The notes below the pieces were generated by a model. The model had not been told where the DNA came from. It saw only the letters and a program-made list of their open reading frames with translations, and made no database searches. A DNA stretch of 64,000 nucleotides from Subdoligranulum variabile (GTDB taxonomy: Bacteria > Bacillota > Clostridia > Oscillospirales > Ruminococcaceae), in the NCBI RefSeq assembly GCF_025152575.1, contig NZ_CP102293.1:2294001-2358000 (forward strand), read 5' to 3'. Both the position numbers and the translations under genes were made by a program. Of this stretch, positions 11,101-20,885 are shown one piece after another; position 1 is the first letter of the stretch, and every line of letters starts with the position of its first letter.

Positions 11101-11436
11101 GGGATGTCCGCATCTATGACACCATAGAGGACGCAGACGGAAAAGAGCGCCGCGTACTGAATGCCAAGGAGACCACCCTGGCGGCTCAAAAACAGCAGGC
11201 AATCCGGGAAGCCTTTAGGGACTGGATCTGGAGAGACCCGGAACGCCGCCAGACTTTGGTGCGCCAGTACAACGAGGAAATGAACTCTACCCGTCCCCGT
11301 GAATATGATGGCAGCCATATCACTTTTGGGGGAATGAACCCGGCCATTACCCTGCGGGAACACCAGAAAAGCGCCATCGCCCATGTGCTGTATGGAGGAA
11401 ATACCCTGTTGGCACATGAAGTAGGCGCAGGCAAAA
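5163..11436 (+). CDS. Giant N6-DNA-methylase/SNF2 helicase, exon 1
   Basis: The first 2091 codons plus one base of a 2929-residue ICE protein (with 14232-14726 and 17565-19585). Residues 1-80 resemble an ArdC-type N-terminal domain (KYPFHEQLMIYAQRPDAT). Four degenerate copies of a ~85-residue module lie near 410-500, 626-720, 853-935 and 1093-1178. The methylase-like domain has EPSMGVGNFFG (motif I, ~1410) and GNVPFG (motif IV position, ~1473). The exon ends at the Walker A lysine, HEVGAGK, where a group II intron begins. ATG 5163 follows AAAGGAGGA. Such proteins are conserved in Tn1549-type ICEs and are thought to protect or process transferred DNA. Residues ~258-375 are low-complexity because another gene is encoded there in a different frame. 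Confidence 0.85.
5935..6291 (+). CDS. TnpV-family protein overprinted inside the helicase gene
   Basis: A 118-residue TnpV-like protein: YLIPDLKL, GKYGRMRKTYLKEHRP, LYPHLLEIDETAQSRLEQM and DPMKWVGLMN are all family-like. It lies entirely inside helicase exon 1, one base shifted. AAGGAG precedes ATG 5935 at good spacing and it ends TGA at 6289-6291. The helicase frame over the same bases encodes a disordered R/E/P/G/S-rich linker with no recognisable domain, whereas the TnpV frame has normal hydrophobic patterning, so this frame appears to be the constrained one. TnpV function is unknown; the family is typical of these elements. Confidence 0.8.
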   Translation: MNNPMTYIQNGDYLIPDLKLSQQPEKSLGKYGRMRKTYLKEHRPILYNQMLLSEKLYPHLLEIDETAQSRLEQMIPQLAKEAGATEELKASDPMKWVGLMNTCKAQAEEILMAELINS

Positions 11437-14231
11437 GTGCGACACGTTCGTAACTGAAAAGGTTACGCACAAGTCAGCTAACAATAGAATCGGGATTTGA
11501 AAGGAGTCCCTGAAAAGACTTGGAGAACTAATATTCCGATAGGTGGAATGAAGGGGTAACGCCCTGAAACGCCTACCTTATAAACTGCGATATGCGGCAG
11601 TCCTCTGTAACAAGGGCTACGGTATAACGCTCGCTAAAGTCGGCGGAAATGCACCCAAACGGATTATGCCGTGGAAAGTGTCCCAGAGGTGGGATATGTG
11701 CATGATACGCCGGAGGTCTATAAACTGCCTATGGTCAGAATGTCATGGATGACTGACGAAATCCCGAATGTACGGGTCTAAAAGGCGCAGGAGCAGAAAT
11801 GCTCCTTTCCGATTACGGAAGTATGTGAGGATGAGTAAGAATTTTTACTATGAAAGTCCTTGCGGTGTTACAGGCACCGCCCAGCATACAGGCTCAGAGG
11901 GACACCTAAGGGCAGATATGTACAGATAGGAATATTGGAACGTGGAAAGGCTGGAACACGGAGCCGGTTACAGGCTATGAGGTGTTGGATTGGAAAGCGT
12001 ATTGCGTATAACAATCCTTTATCCAGTTGAGAGAGATGGCACAGTACCGTTGAAGCCGTAGAAATACGGTGGAGGGATGGCCATTAGTCGTCAGCAATCA
12101 ATAAATTGAAAACTATACAGACACAAAGGTTCGAGTATGACTAAGAAAAGCGAAATCCTCTCGAAAGAAAGGAAAGTACCTGACTTTGGCAAACAAGAAG
12201 AAACCCTTAAAGAAACAGAAAATCCGCAACTCCGAATACTACGATATGCAGCTCGTTCTTGACGAACTGTATGCCGCAAGTGTCAAGGGGCAGCGGTTCT
12301 GCAATCTTGTGGAACTGATAAAACGCCCTGAAAACATCAAGCTGGCCTACAGAAATATCCGAAAGAACAGCGGCAGTCGAACGGCGGGTGTGGATAATAA
12401 GACAATAAGCGATTTGAACAAATGGAACGAAAATGCTCTGGTCGCCCATGTTCAGCGCAAGCTGGACTGGTATGTTCCTAATGCTGTCCGCAGAGTGGAA
12501 ATACCAAAGGATAACGGGAAAACCCGCCCCCTTGGAATACCCACGATTATGGACAGGCTCATTCAGCAATGTATTCTGCAAGTATTAGAACCTATCTGTG
12601 AAGCAAAATTCTTCAAGCGAAGCAATGGTTTCAGACCAAACCACAGTGCAGAAAATGCCATTGCCCAAGCGGAGAGAATGATACAGAACGTAGGTTGCCA
12701 CTATGTCATTGATATAGATATCAAGTCTTTCTTTGACAATGTGAACCACGGAAAACTGCTGAAGCAGATGTGGACACTCGGAATTAGGGATAAAAAGCTG
12801 CTGTCTATCATTTCTGCCATGCTAAAGGCAGAAGTGGCTGGAATCGGTTTTCCCGAAAAGGGTACGCCACAGGGCGGTATCATTTCCCCACTGTTGTCAA
12901 ACATCGTCCTGAATGAACTGGATTGGTGGATTGTCAGCCAGTGGGAAGAAATGCCTACCCAAAGGAACTATGTACACAGAATCTATGCGAATGGAACTCC
13001 CGACAAAAGCAGTACCATCCGAACCCTGCGCAACTACACGAATCTGAAAGAGTGCTATTTTGTCCGCTATGCAGATGATTTCAAAATCTTTTGCAAAAAG
13101 CGGTCGGATGCAGTCAAGCTGTTCGAGGCTACGAAACAATGGCTTTTAGATCGTCTGGGACTGGAAATCAGCCCAGAGAAATCAAAGATCGTAAATCTGA
13201 AACGCCATTACTCTGAATTTCTTGGCTTTAAGCTGAAAGTTCGAACAAAAGGAAAGAAGCCAGATGGACAACCAAGGTATGTAGTAGAAGCGCATATCAA
13301 GGATAAAGCATTGCAGAAAATCCGGGAGAAAAGCAAGGAAATTATTGGGCAGATACGGCAGACCTATGACCCAGGAATGGAATATCGTCTGATACAGAAA
13401 TACAACTCCTATGTCATGGGCGTTCATAACTATTACAGCATTGCAACCCATGTGAATCTTGACTTCCACAAAATCGCTTTCGATGTCAAAAAGAGCCTTT
13501 ACAACAGATTGAAGCACAGACTGCAAAAGAAAGGTCAAATCACAAACAGGTATATCAAGGAAAAATACGGCACAAGCCGGGAGGTGCGTTATCTGAATGG
13601 TCATGCCATCGTCCCGATTGCCTATGTTCAGCATAGAGTACCTATGGATAAGAAAAGTCGAGTAAACAAGTACACGCCAGAAGGACGGGTTGAGATTCAT
13701 AAGGATCTTGCCGGTATCAATATGGCAGTACTCTATCATCTGATGAACAATCCATGCGGTAAGCAAAGTGTGGAATACAACGATAACCGCATTGCGCTCT
13801 ATGTTGCACAGAAAGGAAAATGTGCCGTCTCCGGTGTGGAACTGGAAGCAAAGCAAGTGGACTGTCACCACAAAAAGCCATTGGTGCTTGGGGGCAATGA
13901 CAGCTACCAAAACCTGATTATTGTCTCCGCTGTGGTTCACATTCTCATTCATTCCAGTAATGAGCGCACCATCCGAAAATATCTGAAAGTGCTAAACCTG
14001 GATAAAAAGCAGTTGGCAAAGCTCAATAAACTTCGTGTGATGGCAGAAATGCTGGAACTCGTTTTCTAAAGGGCAAATCTGTTTGATGTATAGATTGTCA
14101 TAAAAAGTGCTGACGATGGAAAGCCGTGTGATGGGAAACTGTCACGCACGGTTTGGAGCGGGGGAAAATCTGGAGGAACGGATATGCAGCCTGCGGCTGC
14201 ATATCCCGCCCAAAGGATTACCTATCGCTAT
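11437..14231 (+). mobile_element. Group II intron 1, in the Walker A codon run of the helicase
   Basis: It starts GTGCGAC, the usual GUGYG 5' end, and ends AT. Removal joins GGCAAAA to CTTTTGAG and gives A-G-K-T-F-E-M, the expected helicase motif I, so the boundaries are fixed by the reading frame. Roughly 750 bases of ribozyme domains I-III precede the maturase gene. Domain V is 14121-14154 (34 nt, AGC triad at 14122-14124, GAAA loop). Another 77 bases follow before the 3' splice site, including a perfect hairpin with arms GGATATGCAGC/GGCTGCATATCC. Length is 2795 nt. Confidence 0.92.
12186..14069 (+). CDS. ltrA: Group II intron reverse transcriptase/maturase (intron 1)
   Basis: A 627-residue intron-encoded protein. 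The reverse transcriptase domain has RPLGIPTIMDRL, GTPQGGIISPLLSN and the catalytic YADD (~residue 297); then comes a maturase (X) domain and a C-terminal HNH endonuclease (CAVSG...DCHHKKPLVLGG...HILIHS). All motifs look intact, so both splicing help and retrohoming are plausible. The TTG start at 12186 follows GAAAGGAAAG. The gene lies in domain IV of its own intron and is clearly different from the maturase of intron 2 (different HNH spacing). Confidence 0.93.
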   Translation: MANKKKPLKKQKIRNSEYYDMQLVLDELYAASVKGQRFCNLVELIKRPENIKLAYRNIRKNSGSRTAGVDNKTISDLNKWNENALVAHVQRKLDWYVPNAVRRVEIPKDNGKTRPLGIPTIMDRLIQQCILQVLEPICEAKFFKRSNGFRPNHSAENAIAQAERMIQNVGCHYVIDIDIKSFFDNVNHGKLLKQMWTLGIRDKKLLSIISAMLKAEVAGIGFPEKGTPQGGIISPLLSNIVLNELDWWIVSQWEEMPTQRNYVHRIYANGTPDKSSTIRTLRNYTNLKECYFVRYADDFKIFCKKRSDAVKLFEATKQWLLDRLGLEISPEKSKIVNLKRHYSEFLGFKLKVRTKGKKPDGQPRYVVEAHIKDKALQKIREKSKEIIGQIRQTYDPGMEYRLIQKYNSYVMGVHNYYSIATHVNLDFHKIAFDVKKSLYNRLKHRLQKKGQITNRYIKEKYGTSREVRYLNGHAIVPIAYVQHRVPMDKKSRVNKYTPEGRVEIHKDLAGINMAVLYHLMNNPCGKQSVEYNDNRIALYVAQKGKCAVSGVELEAKQVDCHHKKPLVLGGNDSYQNLIIVSAVVHILIHSSNERTIRKYLKVLNLDKKQLAKLNKLRVMAEMLELVF

Positions 14232-14726
14232 CTTTTGAGATGGTAGCTGCTTCGATGGAAGCCAAACGCCTGGGACTGTGCCAGAAATCTCTCTTTGTGG
14301 TTCCAAACCATCTGACCGAGCAGTGGGCGTCGGAGTTTCTGCGTCTCTATCCTTCCGCCAATATCTTAGTCACCACCAAAAAGGACTTTGAGACCAATAA
14401 CCGAAAGAAGTTCTGCGCTCGTATTGCGACGGGTGATTATGATGCCATCATCATGGGCCATAGCCAGTTTGAGCGTATCCCCATCAGCCGGGAGCGTCAG
14501 GAACGGCTTCTCTATGAACAGATCGACGAGATCACTGAGGGGATTGCAGAGGTACAGGCCAGTGGCGGCGAGCGTTTTACCGTCAAGCAGCTGGAGCGTA
14601 CCAGAAAGTCTCTGGAAGCCAGACTGGAAAAGCTGCAAGCCGAGGGACGAAAAGACGATGTGGTGACTTTTGAGCAGCTGGGTGTGGACCGTTTGTTTGT
14701 GGACGAGGCCCACAACTATAAAAACC
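14232..14726 (+). CDS. Helicase exon 2 (motif Ia to DEAH box)
   Basis: 165 codons' worth of the giant helicase, reading T-F-E-M-V-A-A-S-M-E-A-K-R-L-G after splicing. It holds LFVVPNHLTEQWASEF (SNF2 motif Ia region), a coiled segment, and VDEAHNYKN (Walker B/DEAH, about residues 2246-2254 of the joined protein). It ends one base into a Leu codon, where intron 2 starts. There is no independent start or ribosome binding site, and apparent reading frames entering from the intron sequence are read-through. Confidence 0.9.
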
Positions 14727-17564
14727 GTGCGAAACGTTGTGCATAAGTCGTAGCAGACAGCTATGACGAAAAGCACCATGCGATAGCACTTGATATATCA
14801 AGAAAATATCGTAGAGAACTCAAATCTCAAATTCAGAGGCGAAATTCCTCTGCCGTACAGAATCAATGCCGGAAAGGAGAAATCCCTCAGCGGTCTGTCA
14901 AACCGCAGGCAGTACGAGAGCTAATACTCCACTGTGCGTTGTCTATCTGTAAATAGACAGGGTACAAAGCGTGGTGAAGTCGTAACCTGAAAACCTAAAC
15001 CGAAAGGCATGGATAATAATGGTGCGGGCTTCCGAAACCTATGGCTATCCAGTAGTGAAAGCTATGCAGCATCGTAAGAGTGCTTGGCATCCGAAAGGAT
15101 GAAGATTGGAGAAAGCAGATACGGCTGGTTTTTCCGTATATGCCCCATGAAATGAAATATTCATGCGGAACCACACAACAACTGTGATTCAAAGTGTGGT
15201 TAGGTTCTCCCGGTGTAAGGTAGCGGCCTAAGGGTTTCAACGGTCTATTGACCACAAGGATAGAGATTTGGGAACGTTTGAGAGCCTGTATTTGGAGTGT
15301 TACAGCACAATGAAGAATACAGGAAGTCAGCCGCGCCATAGTAGTCTGCAATTGGGTAATGCCAATTACACGGGGCTGAAATGCCCCACGGCGAAGGGCA
15401 CGAGTCAGATTGATTTGTAAATTTCACGAAAGAAAATCCAATAACTCCCTGAAAGACGGGTGGCGAACTGCGAGGTGAAAACCTTGTGCATTTAAGCGTC
15501 AGATTTTCAACAGAAAAAGAATTGAAACAGTTTCAAGACCTGCTCTATGAAAAATCGGGGCAAGGCGTTTCATTCACGGGACTGTTGGAAGCAATGGTCA
15601 GCGAAGTGACTATTGTAACCGCTGTTCATAACATCAAGTCCAACAAGGGCAGCAAAACTGCCGGTGTGGACAGGATGAAAATGGACAAGTATCTGCAAAT
15701 GCCAAAAGAAGAACTATTTCAGTTGATTCAATCAAATATCTCCAATTACAAGCCGAAGCCAGCCAAACGGAAGTATATCGAAAAGGCAAACGGCAAAAAG
15801 CGACCTCTGGGTATTCCCACTGTATTGGATAGGATTATACAGGAATGTATGCGACTGATTCTGGAACCGATATGCGAAGCGAGATTCTATCCGCACAGCT
15901 ATGGTTTCCGTCCTTACCGGGCGCAGAAGCACGCTATCCGGGATATTGTCAATGTCATCAATGCAAGTGTGAAATCCAAAGACCAGCCGGTATGGGCAGT
16001 CGAGGGAGATATAAAGGGCTGTTTTGACAACATCAATCATAGATTGTTGCTGAAAAAGCTATGGCGAATCGGAATCCACGATAAGAGGGTTCTGAAAATC
16101 ATCAGCCAAATGCTAAAAGCCGGATATATCGATCAGGACTTATACCATGCAACAGAAATGGGAACACCACAGGGCGGTATATTATCTCCGTTGCTGTCCA
16201 ATGTGTATCTCAATGACTTTGACTGGTATGTGGGGCGCTGCTATATGGAGCCGCACCGTCAATGCAAGCACAAATGCAACGATACCCGAAGGCTGAAATG
16301 GTCTGGAATCACCCCGAAATACAATTTTCGCTATGCGGATGATTGGGTGATCCTGACCTCTACGGAACAGGAAGCGTTCCGTATGAAGCATGAACTGACA
16401 AAGTATTTTAAGCATCGCATGAAGTTGGAACTGTCACAGGAAAAGACCTATGTAACCGATTTGAGAAAGAATGGTATTCATTTCCTCGGTTACATAGTCA
16501 AGGCAGAACGAAAGAGGAAAACACCAGACCCAGCCACATGGTCAGATAATCTGGTAGGAAAGCCATTCCCTGATATGGAACGATTGACGAAGAAAATCCA
16601 TACCTTGCAAAAAGAAGTTAGGAAAATTGGATTATACACGCAATCCAACACGCAGGCGGCTCAAATCCAGTATGTGAACTCCGTGATTATGGGACTGGCA
16701 CAGTATTTGCAACCCTCTATCTGTTCTCATGCCTACCATGCCATTGACCGTAGAGTGAATAATACGGCGTTGGCAGTATGGAAAAACCTGTTTCCCAAGC
16801 AGTACAACCAAATGCAGGTGCCGTTAAAGGAATTAAGTAATCTGCCACATCGGCACGAAGGTTATGACAGTAAAACCTTCGCAATTCAAATTGATGGGAA
16901 ATGGTTCGGAATAACCTATGCGTTTATTACACACAGTCGTTATGAAAGCAAACCATTTGACCAGAAAATGACCCCTTATACGGAGGATGGACGCAGGCGG
17001 TATGTAAATTATCGTACCAAGCATAAACCGTTGCCCTGTGACCGCCCCTCCATCAATACACCCGAAGATATAGCCTTATCCATCTACGCTAGCGGCAAGG
17101 GATGGAAAGCCAATTTCGAGTATTTTATGAATCGGGAATATGCCTACAACCGAGATAAGGGAAAATGCAAATGCTGTGGTAGATATTTCTCTGAACTGAT
17201 TCCGAAGCATTGTCATCATGTAAATCCACGACTTCCGATTGAAAGAATCAACAAAGTTCCAAATTTAGCATGGCTATGTATACCGTGTCACCGCATGGTA
17301 CACAACAGTCCTATACCGCCAGAGTTGGATGCCAAGGCGGTACGCAAAATCAAGAAATATCGTGAAAAACTCAAAAAGTGAAATTTACAAGTGCGCTGTA
17401 TTCGTGAGGGTACAGATGCAATGAAATCAGTAGAAAGTAAGTCAATCTGATGGTAGGCCGGGTGCGCTGAAAGGTGCACGCCCGGCGTGAGACGGGGGAA
17501 AATCCGGAGGAAACGAATGTGCGGCTTCGCCGCACATCACGTTCAAAGGATTACCTATCGTCAT
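14727..17564 (+). mobile_element. Group II intron 2, directly after the DEAH box of the helicase
   Basis: It starts GTGCGAA and ends AT. Removal joins AAAAACC to TGTTTCTATAC and gives N-Y-K-N-L-F-L-Y-T-K-M in frame. Length is 2838 nt, with its own maturase. The domain V candidate is 17455-17488 (34 nt, GAAA loop aligned with intron 1), but the expected AGC triad reads GGC. A further 76 bases, with a perfect ATGTGCGGC/GCCGCACAT hairpin, separate it from the 3' splice site, as in intron 1. Both introns end with nearly the same ~20 bases (CAAAGGATTACCTATCG then NNAT). Confidence 0.9.
15486..17381 (+). CDS. ltrA: Group II intron reverse transcriptase/maturase (intron 2)
   Basis: A 631-residue intron-encoded protein. 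Reverse transcriptase motifs RPLGIPTVLDRI, GTPQGGILSPLLSN and FRYADDW (catalytic YADD) are followed by a maturase domain and a C-terminal HNH nuclease with paired cysteines (CKCCGRYF...HCHHVNPRLP...CIPCHRMVHNS). GTG 15486 is used, with GCGAGGTG upstream. No frameshift or missing motif is seen. It is a distant relative of the intron 1 protein, so the two introns are independent invasions and not a local duplication. Confidence 0.92.
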   Translation: MHLSVRFSTEKELKQFQDLLYEKSGQGVSFTGLLEAMVSEVTIVTAVHNIKSNKGSKTAGVDRMKMDKYLQMPKEELFQLIQSNISNYKPKPAKRKYIEKANGKKRPLGIPTVLDRIIQECMRLILEPICEARFYPHSYGFRPYRAQKHAIRDIVNVINASVKSKDQPVWAVEGDIKGCFDNINHRLLLKKLWRIGIHDKRVLKIISQMLKAGYIDQDLYHATEMGTPQGGILSPLLSNVYLNDFDWYVGRCYMEPHRQCKHKCNDTRRLKWSGITPKYNFRYADDWVILTSTEQEAFRMKHELTKYFKHRMKLELSQEKTYVTDLRKNGIHFLGYIVKAERKRKTPDPATWSDNLVGKPFPDMERLTKKIHTLQKEVRKIGLYTQSNTQAAQIQYVNSVIMGLAQYLQPSICSHAYHAIDRRVNNTALAVWKNLFPKQYNQMQVPLKELSNLPHRHEGYDSKTFAIQIDGKWFGITYAFITHSRYESKPFDQKMTPYTEDGRRRYVNYRTKHKPLPCDRPSINTPEDIALSIYASGKGWKANFEYFMNREYAYNRDKGKCKCCGRYFSELIPKHCHHVNPRLPIERINKVPNLAWLCIPCHRMVHNSPIPPELDAKAVRKIKKYREKLKK

Positions 17565-19585
17565 TGTTTCTATACACAAAAATGCGGAATGTGGCTGGTC
17601 TTTCCACATCGGATGCACAGAAATCCTCCGATATGTTTGCCAAGTGCCGCTATATGGATGAGATCACCGGAAACCGTGGCGTGATCTTTGCCACCGGCAC
17701 ACCGGTCAGCAACTCCATGACCGAGCTTTACACCATGCAGCGTTATCTTCAATATGAACGCCTGCAAGAACTGAACATGACCCACTTCGACTGCTGGGCT
17801 TCCCGATTTGGGGAGACCGTCACAGCATTGGAGCTGGCACCGGAAGGCACCGGCTACCGGGCAAGAACGAGATTCAGCAAGTTCTTTAATCTGCCGGAGC
17901 TGATGAACCTGTTCAAAGAAGTGGCGGACATTAAGACTGCCGACCAGTTAAATCTCCCTACCCCGGAAGTGGAGTACCACAACATCGTGGCGCAGCCCAC
18001 CGAACATCAGCAGGAAATGGTCAAAGCTCTTTCGGAGCGTGCATCGCTGGTACACAGCGGAACTGTTGACCCGTCCCAGGATAACATGCTCAAGATTACC
18101 TCGGATGGCCGTAAGTTGGGGCTTGACCAGAGGATCGTCAACCAGATGCTGCCGGACGAACCTGGCACAAAGGTCAATCAGTGTGTGGACAACATCATGC
18201 AGATCTGGCGGGACGGCAAAGCTGACAAGCTGACCCAGCTGGTGTTCTGCGACATTTCTACACCACAGGCAAAAGCTCCTGCAAGCAAGGCGGCGAAAAC
18301 GCTGGATAATCCACTGCTTCACGCATTGGAAGGCACTGTGCCTCTGCCGGAGCAGGAGCCGGCCTTTACGGTATATGACGATATTCGTCAGAAACTTATT
18401 GCCCAGGGGATGCCTGCCGACCAGATCGCTTTTATCCATGAAGCCAATACCGAAGTGCGGAAAAAGGAGCTGTTCTCTAAAGTCCGTACCGGTCAGGTTC
18501 GTGTCCTCTTAGGCAGCACCGCCAAGATGGGCGCAGGCACCAATGTGCAGGACCGTCTGGTGGCACTTCATGACCTGGACTGTCCGTGGAGACCGGGAGA
18601 CCTTGCCCAGCGCAAGGGTCGTATCGAGCGTCAGGGTAACAAGAATCCTCTTGTCCATGTGTACCGCTATGTGACAGAAGGAACCTTTGATGCATACCTC
18701 TGGCAGACGGTGGAGAATAAGCAGAAATTCATCAGCCAGATCATGACTTCTAAATCGCCGGTGCGTTCCTGCGATGATGTGGATGAAACAGCCCTCAGTT
18801 TTGCCGAGATCAAGGCTCTGTGCGCCGGAGATCCCCGCATCAAGGAGCGTATGGATTTGGATGTGGAGGTATCCCGCCTGAAGCTGATGAAAGCCGACCA
18901 CCAGAGTAAGCAATATCGTCTGGAGGACCAGCTGCTCAAATACTTCCCGGAGGAGATTGAAAAGCACAAAGGCTTTATCAAGGGTTTTGAATCCGATCTG
19001 GAGGTTTTGGCAGCGCACCCGCACCCGGAGGACGGTTTTGCTGGTATGGAAATCCGCGGCGATCTGCTGACCGATAAGGAGAACGCTGGCGCAGCCCTTT
19101 TGGATGCCTGCAAGGAGGTCAAAACCTCCGATCCGGTGCAGATCGGCAGCTACCGGGGCTATGCCATATCCGTGGAATTTTCCGCATGGAAACAGGAGTA
19201 TACGCTCCTGCTGAAAGGACAGATGACCCACCGGGCAACCCTTGGTACAGACCCTCGCGGAAATCTTACCCGTATCGACAATGCCCTCGCCCAGATGCCC
19301 CAGCGTCTGGAGGCGGCAAAGGCACAGCTGGATAACCTCTGTCAGCAGCAAGCTGCGGCAAAGGAGGAAGTCGGAAAGCCATTCCTTTATGAAGAAGAAC
19401 TGAGATGCAAAAACGCCCGTCTGGTGGAGCTGGATACCCTGCTCAACATCGACGGAAAGGGGCAGGCACACACCGAGTCTGTTGTTGCCAAAAGTACACG
19501 GCCTTCGGTGCTGGATAACCTAAAACGCCCGGTGCAACCCCGCAGTACAGACAAGAAACCAAAACAGCATGAGGAGGTGCGATAA
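17565..19585 (+). CDS. Helicase exon 3 (SNF2 C-terminal helicase lobe)
   Basis: The last 673 codons of the giant protein. After splicing it continues LFLYTKMRNVAGLSTSDAQKSSDMF. It includes IFATGTPVSNSM (SNF2 motif III region), then the second RecA lobe with LLGSTAKMGAGTNVQDRL and WRPGDLAQRKGRIERQGN (motifs V and VI, near residue 2570), and a coiled-coil tail. The three exons add to 8790 bases, 2929 residues, the usual size for this ICE family. The stop at 19583-19585 lies just before the next gene's ATG, whose ribosome binding site is inside this gene. Confidence 0.9.
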
Positions 19586-19586
19586 C

Positions 19587-20393
19587 ATGAATACTAACGA
19601 TCTGAATACAGCCCTTTATGAAAAGATGGCTGCCGAACAGGACAAGTTCCGGGACTGGCTGAAAAGCCAGCCCCCGGAAGAAGTCTTAAACCATGCCTAT
19701 GAGTACACCATCCGCGAGGACATCGTGATGGCAATGGAGGAACTGGAGTTGATCGACACCCAGGCTCAGGCACTTTTGGAATCTCCCTCTCCGCTGGCGG
19801 ATGTGTACCGCTATTTTGAAAAGCTGGAGACCGGCTATATGGATGTGATCCGGGACAGCATTGAAAGCCGTGCCGACGATGTGTGCAGAGCCAAAGAGGA
19901 ACTGCGAACAACACCGGTCTATCCACATTCTGCTGCCTATGCGTCCGAGCATGGGGAAATGGCACAGTACAACCTCTCATATCAGGCGAACAGCGCCTGC
20001 AAAGAAGCCATTGAGCAGACCATCAGCGCCCACTATGCAGAGAATCGGCTGGATACGGAGGCTGCGGTCAAAGATGTGCTGGAAAAGTTCGGGACGGAAC
20101 GGGTACAGTTCATTCTTGCAAACACCATCCAGCACAAGAACCATGACGGGCGTATCTCTCAGGACAATAAAGCCTGGGCAAAAACCATTCCCATGCCGGA
20201 GGACAGCGGCGCTTCCCGCCACTGCGCCTATCTGGTTGTGGATGGGGTCAATCCCGGTCTGACCGATCTGTTTACCAGGCAGGCCAGAAAAACCATGCAG
20301 GAACAGCAGAAAAGTTCTGTCCTGCAAAAGCTCAAACAGGAACCGCCTGCCCATAAGCCTGTCGCCCCGAAGAATCAGGAGCCGGAGCGATGA
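19587..20393 (+). CDS. DUF3848/DUF3849 domain ICE protein
   Basis: A 268-residue protein. The N-terminal part (LYEKMAAEQDKFRDWLKSQPP...EYTIREDIVMAMEE) fits DUF3848 and the middle part (VYPHSAAYASEHGEMAQYN...ACKEAIEQTI...RVQFILANTIQ) fits DUF3849, both typical of Tn1549-type ICEs. Biochemical role unknown. ATG 19587 is two bases after the helicase stop with GAGGAGGTG upstream, and its stop overlaps the mobC start (ATGA), so helicase, this gene and mobC form one translationally coupled operon. Confidence 0.8.
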   Translation: MNTNDLNTALYEKMAAEQDKFRDWLKSQPPEEVLNHAYEYTIREDIVMAMEELELIDTQAQALLESPSPLADVYRYFEKLETGYMDVIRDSIESRADDVCRAKEELRTTPVYPHSAAYASEHGEMAQYNLSYQANSACKEAIEQTISAHYAENRLDTEAAVKDVLEKFGTERVQFILANTIQHKNHDGRISQDNKAWAKTIPMPEDSGASRHCAYLVVDGVNPGLTDLFTRQARKTMQEQQKSSVLQKLKQEPPAHKPVAPKNQEPER

Positions 20394-20734
20394 GCAGTCC
20401 CAAGCGCAAGCGGGATGTGCCGGTTCTGTTTTGGGTATCCGCTGATGAAATGGAGTTGATTCAGCAGAAAATGGCACAGTTTGGGACAAAAAACCTGAGC
20501 GCCTATCTGCGGAAAATGGCTGTGGACGGCTATGTGGTGCAGCTGGATTTGCCGGAACTGAAAGAACTGGTATCCCTGCTGCGCCGAAGCAGCAACAACT
20601 TGAACCAGCTGACCCGCAAAGTGCATGAGACCGGGCGGGTTTATAATGCTGACTTGGAGGATATATCCCAGCGGCAGGAACAACTGTGGGAGGGTGTGAA
20701 GGAAATCCTTACCCAACTCTCCAAACTTTCATAA
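20390..20734 (+). CDS. mobC: MobC-like relaxosome protein
   Basis: A 114-residue protein starting RKRDVPVLFWVSADEMELIQQKMAQFGTKNLSAYLRKMAVDGYVV, a ribbon-helix-helix-like N terminus, followed by RRSSNNLNQLTRKV, the bacterial MobC signature region. MobC proteins bind near oriT and assist the relaxase nick. It overlaps the preceding stop by four bases. The relaxase lies 2.4 kb downstream, separated by two small genes and an inverted cargo gene. Confidence 0.85.
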   Translation: MSSPKRKRDVPVLFWVSADEMELIQQKMAQFGTKNLSAYLRKMAVDGYVVQLDLPELKELVSLLRRSSNNLNQLTRKVHETGRVYNADLEDISQRQEQLWEGVKEILTQLSKLS

Positions 20735-20754
20735 CAGGGATAGGTACTCCATTT

Positions 20755-20801
20755 GCGGAGGGAGGAACGGCGTTTCTTCGCCGCACCTTCCTCCGCTTTT
20801 T
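20755..20801 (+). terminator. Terminator-like hairpin after mobC
   Basis: The arms GCGGAGGGAGG and CCTTCCTCCGC enclose a nested hairpin (CGGCG/CGCCG) and are followed by TTTTTCTTTTTG. It could also be part of an oriT-type structure, as it lies next to mobC. Confidence 0.65.
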
Positions 20802-20885
20802 CTTTTTGTCTGTATCCTTGTCTTTTGCCTGTCCGTACCGGATAATATGAGTAGAATAAGAAGCGTAGCAAAGGAGTGAAAACAG

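Noticed and set aside
14153-14746. Separate gene containing helicase exon 2
   Set aside because: Its first part is intron 1 sequence and its last part is intron 2 sequence; only 14232-14726 is helicase.
17474-17564. Upstream start for helicase exon 3 as an independent gene
   Set aside because: These codons are the 3' end of intron 2; the exon begins at 17565 after splicing.
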